A stretch of 64,000 bases of DNA from Streptomyces sp. Tu 3180. Its GTDB lineage: Bacteria; Actinomycetota; Actinomycetes; Streptomycetales; Streptomycetaceae. Positions 61,758 to 64,000 of the stretch are shown here, piece after piece. The stretch spans positions 6,984,001 through 7,048,000 of the forward strand of contig NZ_WOXS01000002.1 of assembly GCF_009852415.1 (NCBI RefSeq), given 5' to 3'. The position numbers were made by a program, and so were the translations under genes. The notes beneath the pieces are model-generated. The model searched no databases, had not been told where the DNA came from, and worked only from the letters and a program-made list of their open reading frames with translations. Each line of letters opens with the position of its first letter. Position 1 is the first letter of the stretch.

Positions 61758-62702
61758 GTGGAGCAGTTCGCCGCGGGCAAGGTCCTGCGCAACAGGTACC
61801 GGCTGGACCGGATCCTGGGCAGAGGGGCGATGGGGCACGTCTGGCAGGGGACGGACGTGTATCTGGAGCGTCCCGTCGCGGTCAAGACCATCGCCGCGGA
61901 CCTCCTGGCCCTGCCCGAATGGCGTCCCACCGCCCTGGCACGCTTCGAGAGGGAGGCCAAGGCCGCCGCTCGCCTGGACCACGCCAACATCACCACCGTC
62001 TACGACGCGGCCGTCACCGAGGACGTCTGCTGCCTGGTGATGCAGCTCGTCGACGGGACGACCCTCGACAACGTGGTCGACGGCGCCGACGACGGGCGCC
62101 TGCCCCTGCCCGCCGCGGTCTCCGTGGCCGCGCAGCTGTGCTCGGGGCTGTCCGCCGCGCACGCGGCCGGCCTCGTGCACCGCGACCTCAAACCCCAGAA
62201 CGTCATGGTCCGCACCAGCGGTCTGGTGAAGATCCTCGACTTCGGCCTCGTGAAGGTCCTCTCGAACACCGACCCCCAGCTCACCATGACGGGGGAGACG
62301 CTCGGCAACGTGTCCTACGCCTCACCCGAACTCCTGGCCGGTGACAAGCCGTTGGACGGCCGCAGCGACCTGTACGCGGTGGGGTGCCTGCTGTACCACA
62401 TGCTCACCGGCCACCCTCCCTTCCCCGGCGAGGGCATCGCCGAGCTGGTGACCCGGCACCTCACCGCGCCCCCGCCGCGACTGGCCGACCACGGCGTCGA
62501 CGCCCCGACCGCGCTCCAAGACCTGCTGCACGCGCTGCTGGCCAAACGTCCCGAGGACCGTCCCGGCGGTGCGGCGGAGGTGTACGCGGCCCTCGCCCCG
62601 CACCTGCCGGCCCCCGATCCGGCACTCGCGACCCGCAGGACGCCGCCGGAGGATCCCCGGCGGCCGTTCCTCGTGCCCCAGGGGCCGGTCGTGCCGCGCT
62701 AG
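61758..62702 (+). CDS. Cytoplasmic Ser/Thr protein kinase
   Basis: A 314-residue Hanks-type kinase with every catalytic element: LGRGAMGHVW (Gly loop), VAVKT (Lys), HRDLKPQNVM, DFG in KILDFGLVKVL, SYASPELLAGDKPLDGRSD in the activation segment, and GCLLYHMLTGHPPFPG. About 45 residues without a membrane span follow, so it is soluble, unlike PknB-type receptors. GAGGGAAGAG precedes the GTG at 61758. Its place between a type IV restriction-like gene and a helicase raises the possibility of a role in phage defence, as known for some soluble Ser/Thr kinases; this is inference. Confidence 0.85.
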   Translation: MEQFAAGKVLRNRYRLDRILGRGAMGHVWQGTDVYLERPVAVKTIAADLLALPEWRPTALARFEREAKAAARLDHANITTVYDAAVTEDVCCLVMQLVDGTTLDNVVDGADDGRLPLPAAVSVAAQLCSGLSAAHAAGLVHRDLKPQNVMVRTSGLVKILDFGLVKVLSNTDPQLTMTGETLGNVSYASPELLAGDKPLDGRSDLYAVGCLLYHMLTGHPPFPGEGIAELVTRHLTAPPPRLADHGVDAPTALQDLLHALLAKRPEDRPGGAAEVYAALAPHLPAPDPALATRRTPPEDPRRPFLVPQGPVVPR

Positions 62703-62733
62703 CCGAAGCGGACCGCGGCACGATCGGGGCCGG

Positions 62734-64000
62734 TCAGGCCGCGACCGGCGGCCGGACCTCGATCAGTTCCCTGAGGAACGGGCTGGGTTCCCCGTGCCAG
62801 AAGATGTCCAGGCTGTCCCGGGCCCGCGTGGCCGCCACGAAGAGCAGGGACCGGGCGCGCTGCATCTCTGCCCGGTGGCGCGCCGGGTCCGTGGTCCGCC
62901 GCCGCTGGACGTCCGCGCGCGGCACCAGCCCGTCGGACACCCCCGCGATGATCATGTGCTGGTACTCGAGCCCCTTGAACCGGAACATCGTGCCGATGTG
63001 GACGCCGCTGTCACCGAGGGGCCCGTCCGGGCCGATCTCCAGCGCCCGGATACCGCGCCGGGCCAACGTGTCCCCGACCTCGCGCGCCATGTGGTTGGTC
63101 GGCACGGCGATGGCGATCTGCTCGTGCGGCACCTGGCCCCAGGACTCGATCAGCGCGGCGATCGCCTCACGCTCGCCCTCCCAGTCGTCCAGCCGGTGCA
63201 GGTCAGGGACGGCGCCGCTGAGCACGGACCGGTACCCGGCCAGCGTCTCGGTGCTGCCGTCGAGGTCGTCGTACGTCTCCTCGCCGAGCACGTTCAGCGC
63301 GGAGCGCAGGATCTGCCGGGTGGTGCGGTAGCTCAGCGACAGCTTCGACGACCGGCCCCGGATGTTGATGCCGAGGCTGCCGAGGGTCACCTGGTTCTTG
63401 TAGATGCGCTGGTGGGTGTCGCCGACCAGGAAGAGGTCGTTGCGGTCCGGGGCGGTCATGGCGCGCAGCATCTTCCAGTGCGCGGGCCGCAGGTCCTGGG
63501 CTTCGTCGACGACGATGTGCCGGTACCGGTAGCGCAGCCAGCCCCCCGAGCCGTCGGCCACGTGGATGTTGTCCAGACCGCCCGCCTCCTCCCGCTGTCG
63601 GTCGATGGCCTGGATGCGCCGGGCGCGTTCCGCCTCCAACTGCGCCGCGCGTTCCGCGATCTGGTCCCAGGTCTGGATCCCGAGCCGGTCCAGACGCTGG
63701 GTGAACCGCTCGGTGAGCTGCCAGATCTCGGCGCGCTGGGCACGGGTGACCGTGCCCCCGCGTCCGGCGCGGCGCGCCCGGAAGTAGTCCGTGCGGGAGG
63801 TGACGGCCTGGCCGAGGATCACCTGCGTCCACTCGTCGTTCAGGAACTCCGCGTCCCAGCCGTCCTCGCCGAGTTCGTCCAGGAGCGAGCGCCATTCGCG
63901 GACCGCCTGCGCCTCGTCGACGATCCGCTTGCGGTTGCCGGGCTCCGCTTCCCGGACGGTGCGCAGCGCGAGCTGGTCGACGTGGCTGATCTCGACGCGC
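62734..64000 (-). CDS. UvrD-type helicase, C-terminal part (continues past the window edge)
   Basis: At least 422 residues in frame up to the window end. Helicase motifs are present: VVDEAQDLRPAHWKMLRA (Walker B), LFLVGDTHQRIY (motif III), LSYRTTRQILRSA (IV), HIGTMFRFKGLEYQHMII (V) and LLFVAATRARDSLDIFW (VI). No start lies in the window; the ATG-like codon at 63822 is internal, since HVDQLALRTVREAEPGNRKR precedes it in frame. The remnant at 37.3 kb has the same kind of C-terminal tail, so the two belong to one family. Confidence 0.88.
   Translation of the reverse strand, partial: RVEISHVDQLALRTVREAEPGNRKRIVDEAQAVREWRSLLDELGEDGWDAEFLNDEWTQVILGQAVTSRTDYFRARRAGRGGTVTRAQRAEIWQLTERFTQRLDRLGIQTWDQIAERAAQLEAERARRIQAIDRQREEAGGLDNIHVADGSGGWLRYRYRHIVVDEAQDLRPAHWKMLRAMTAPDRNDLFLVGDTHQRIYKNQVTLGSLGINIRGRSSKLSLSYRTTRQILRSALNVLGEETYDDLDGSTETLAGYRSVLSGAVPDLHRLDDWEGEREAIAALIESWGQVPHEQIAIAVPTNHMAREVGDTLARRGIRALEIGPDGPLGDSGVHIGTMFRFKGLEYQHMIIAGVSDGLVPRADVQRRRTTDPARHRAEMQRARSLLFVAATRARDSLDIFWHGEPSPFLRELIEVRPPVAA

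Overview
The sequence is a very GC-rich actinobacterial chromosome segment, almost certainly from Streptomyces. The signs are third-position G/C in nearly every codon, frequent GTG starts, GTGA/ATGA start-stop overlaps, sugar ABC importers with no ATPase gene of their own (as when the shared MsiK ATPase is used), twin-arginine signals, and many close Streptomyces-type protein families.

The left third (about 1-21 kb) is mainly metabolic. An MHS-type MFS transporter is divergent from a stand-alone EF-G paralogue. A beta-1,3-glucan locus follows: GH55 exoglucanase, lipoprotein plus two permeases, GH1 beta-glucosidase and a two-CBM32 GH16 endoglucanase. One CebR-type operator (TGGGAGCGCTCTCT) lies between the divergent GH55 and importer genes. 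Next come a secreted PL11 rhamnogalacturonan lyase coupled to a small secreted protein, with a divergent LacI regulator. Then an operon joins an SsuD-like flavin monooxygenase to a carbohydrate-type ABC importer, preceded by a 24-codon leader peptide of the actinobacterial cysteine/sulfur type; sulfosugar (for example sulfoquinovose) use is a testable idea.

From 21 to 23.5 kb the DNA is decayed (an MFS remnant and about 1.4 kb without a convincing gene), broken by a GlsB/YeaQ membrane-protein gene with a stress-type promoter. From 23.5 to 31 kb lies a five-gene operon: zinc-finger (SWIM-like) protein, unnamed protein, VWA protein, MoxR AAA+ ATPase and a DUF5682-type protein. All junctions but one overlap or touch. 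Its promoter is an exact match to the RecA-NDp (PafBC-dependent, DNA-damage) motif. A one-mismatch copy drives a leaderless SMI1/KNR4 gene at 34.7 kb, and weaker copies precede a HEAT-repeat gene and the first McrBC operon.

From 35.6 to 52 kb is a defence island: an N6-adenine methylase, a 160-residue relic of a UvrD-type helicase (N-terminal RelE-like domain fused to the last residues of the helicase), McrC and McrB (with DUF4357), a large DUF2786 protein, a three-gene Rad50-like ATPase operon, a second unrelated McrBC cassette with an extra small gene, and an EVE/PUA-like protein. An 897-bp IS5-type element with CTAG target duplication sits at the right edge. A polar amino-acid ABC operon follows (52.9-55.5 kb), then an I36 inhibitor-like secreted protein, a methyltransferase, and a second graveyard (a membrane-protein pseudogene with one frameshift and one stop codon, and RHS toxin and immunity remnants). 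The window ends with a DUF262-HNH-RAMA type IV restriction-like protein, a Ser/Thr kinase, and the C-terminal part of a UvrD-type helicase that runs off the edge.

No rRNA, tRNA or CRISPR array was recognised. Functions given for unnamed families are inference; the operon structure, motifs, repeats and broken frames were read directly.
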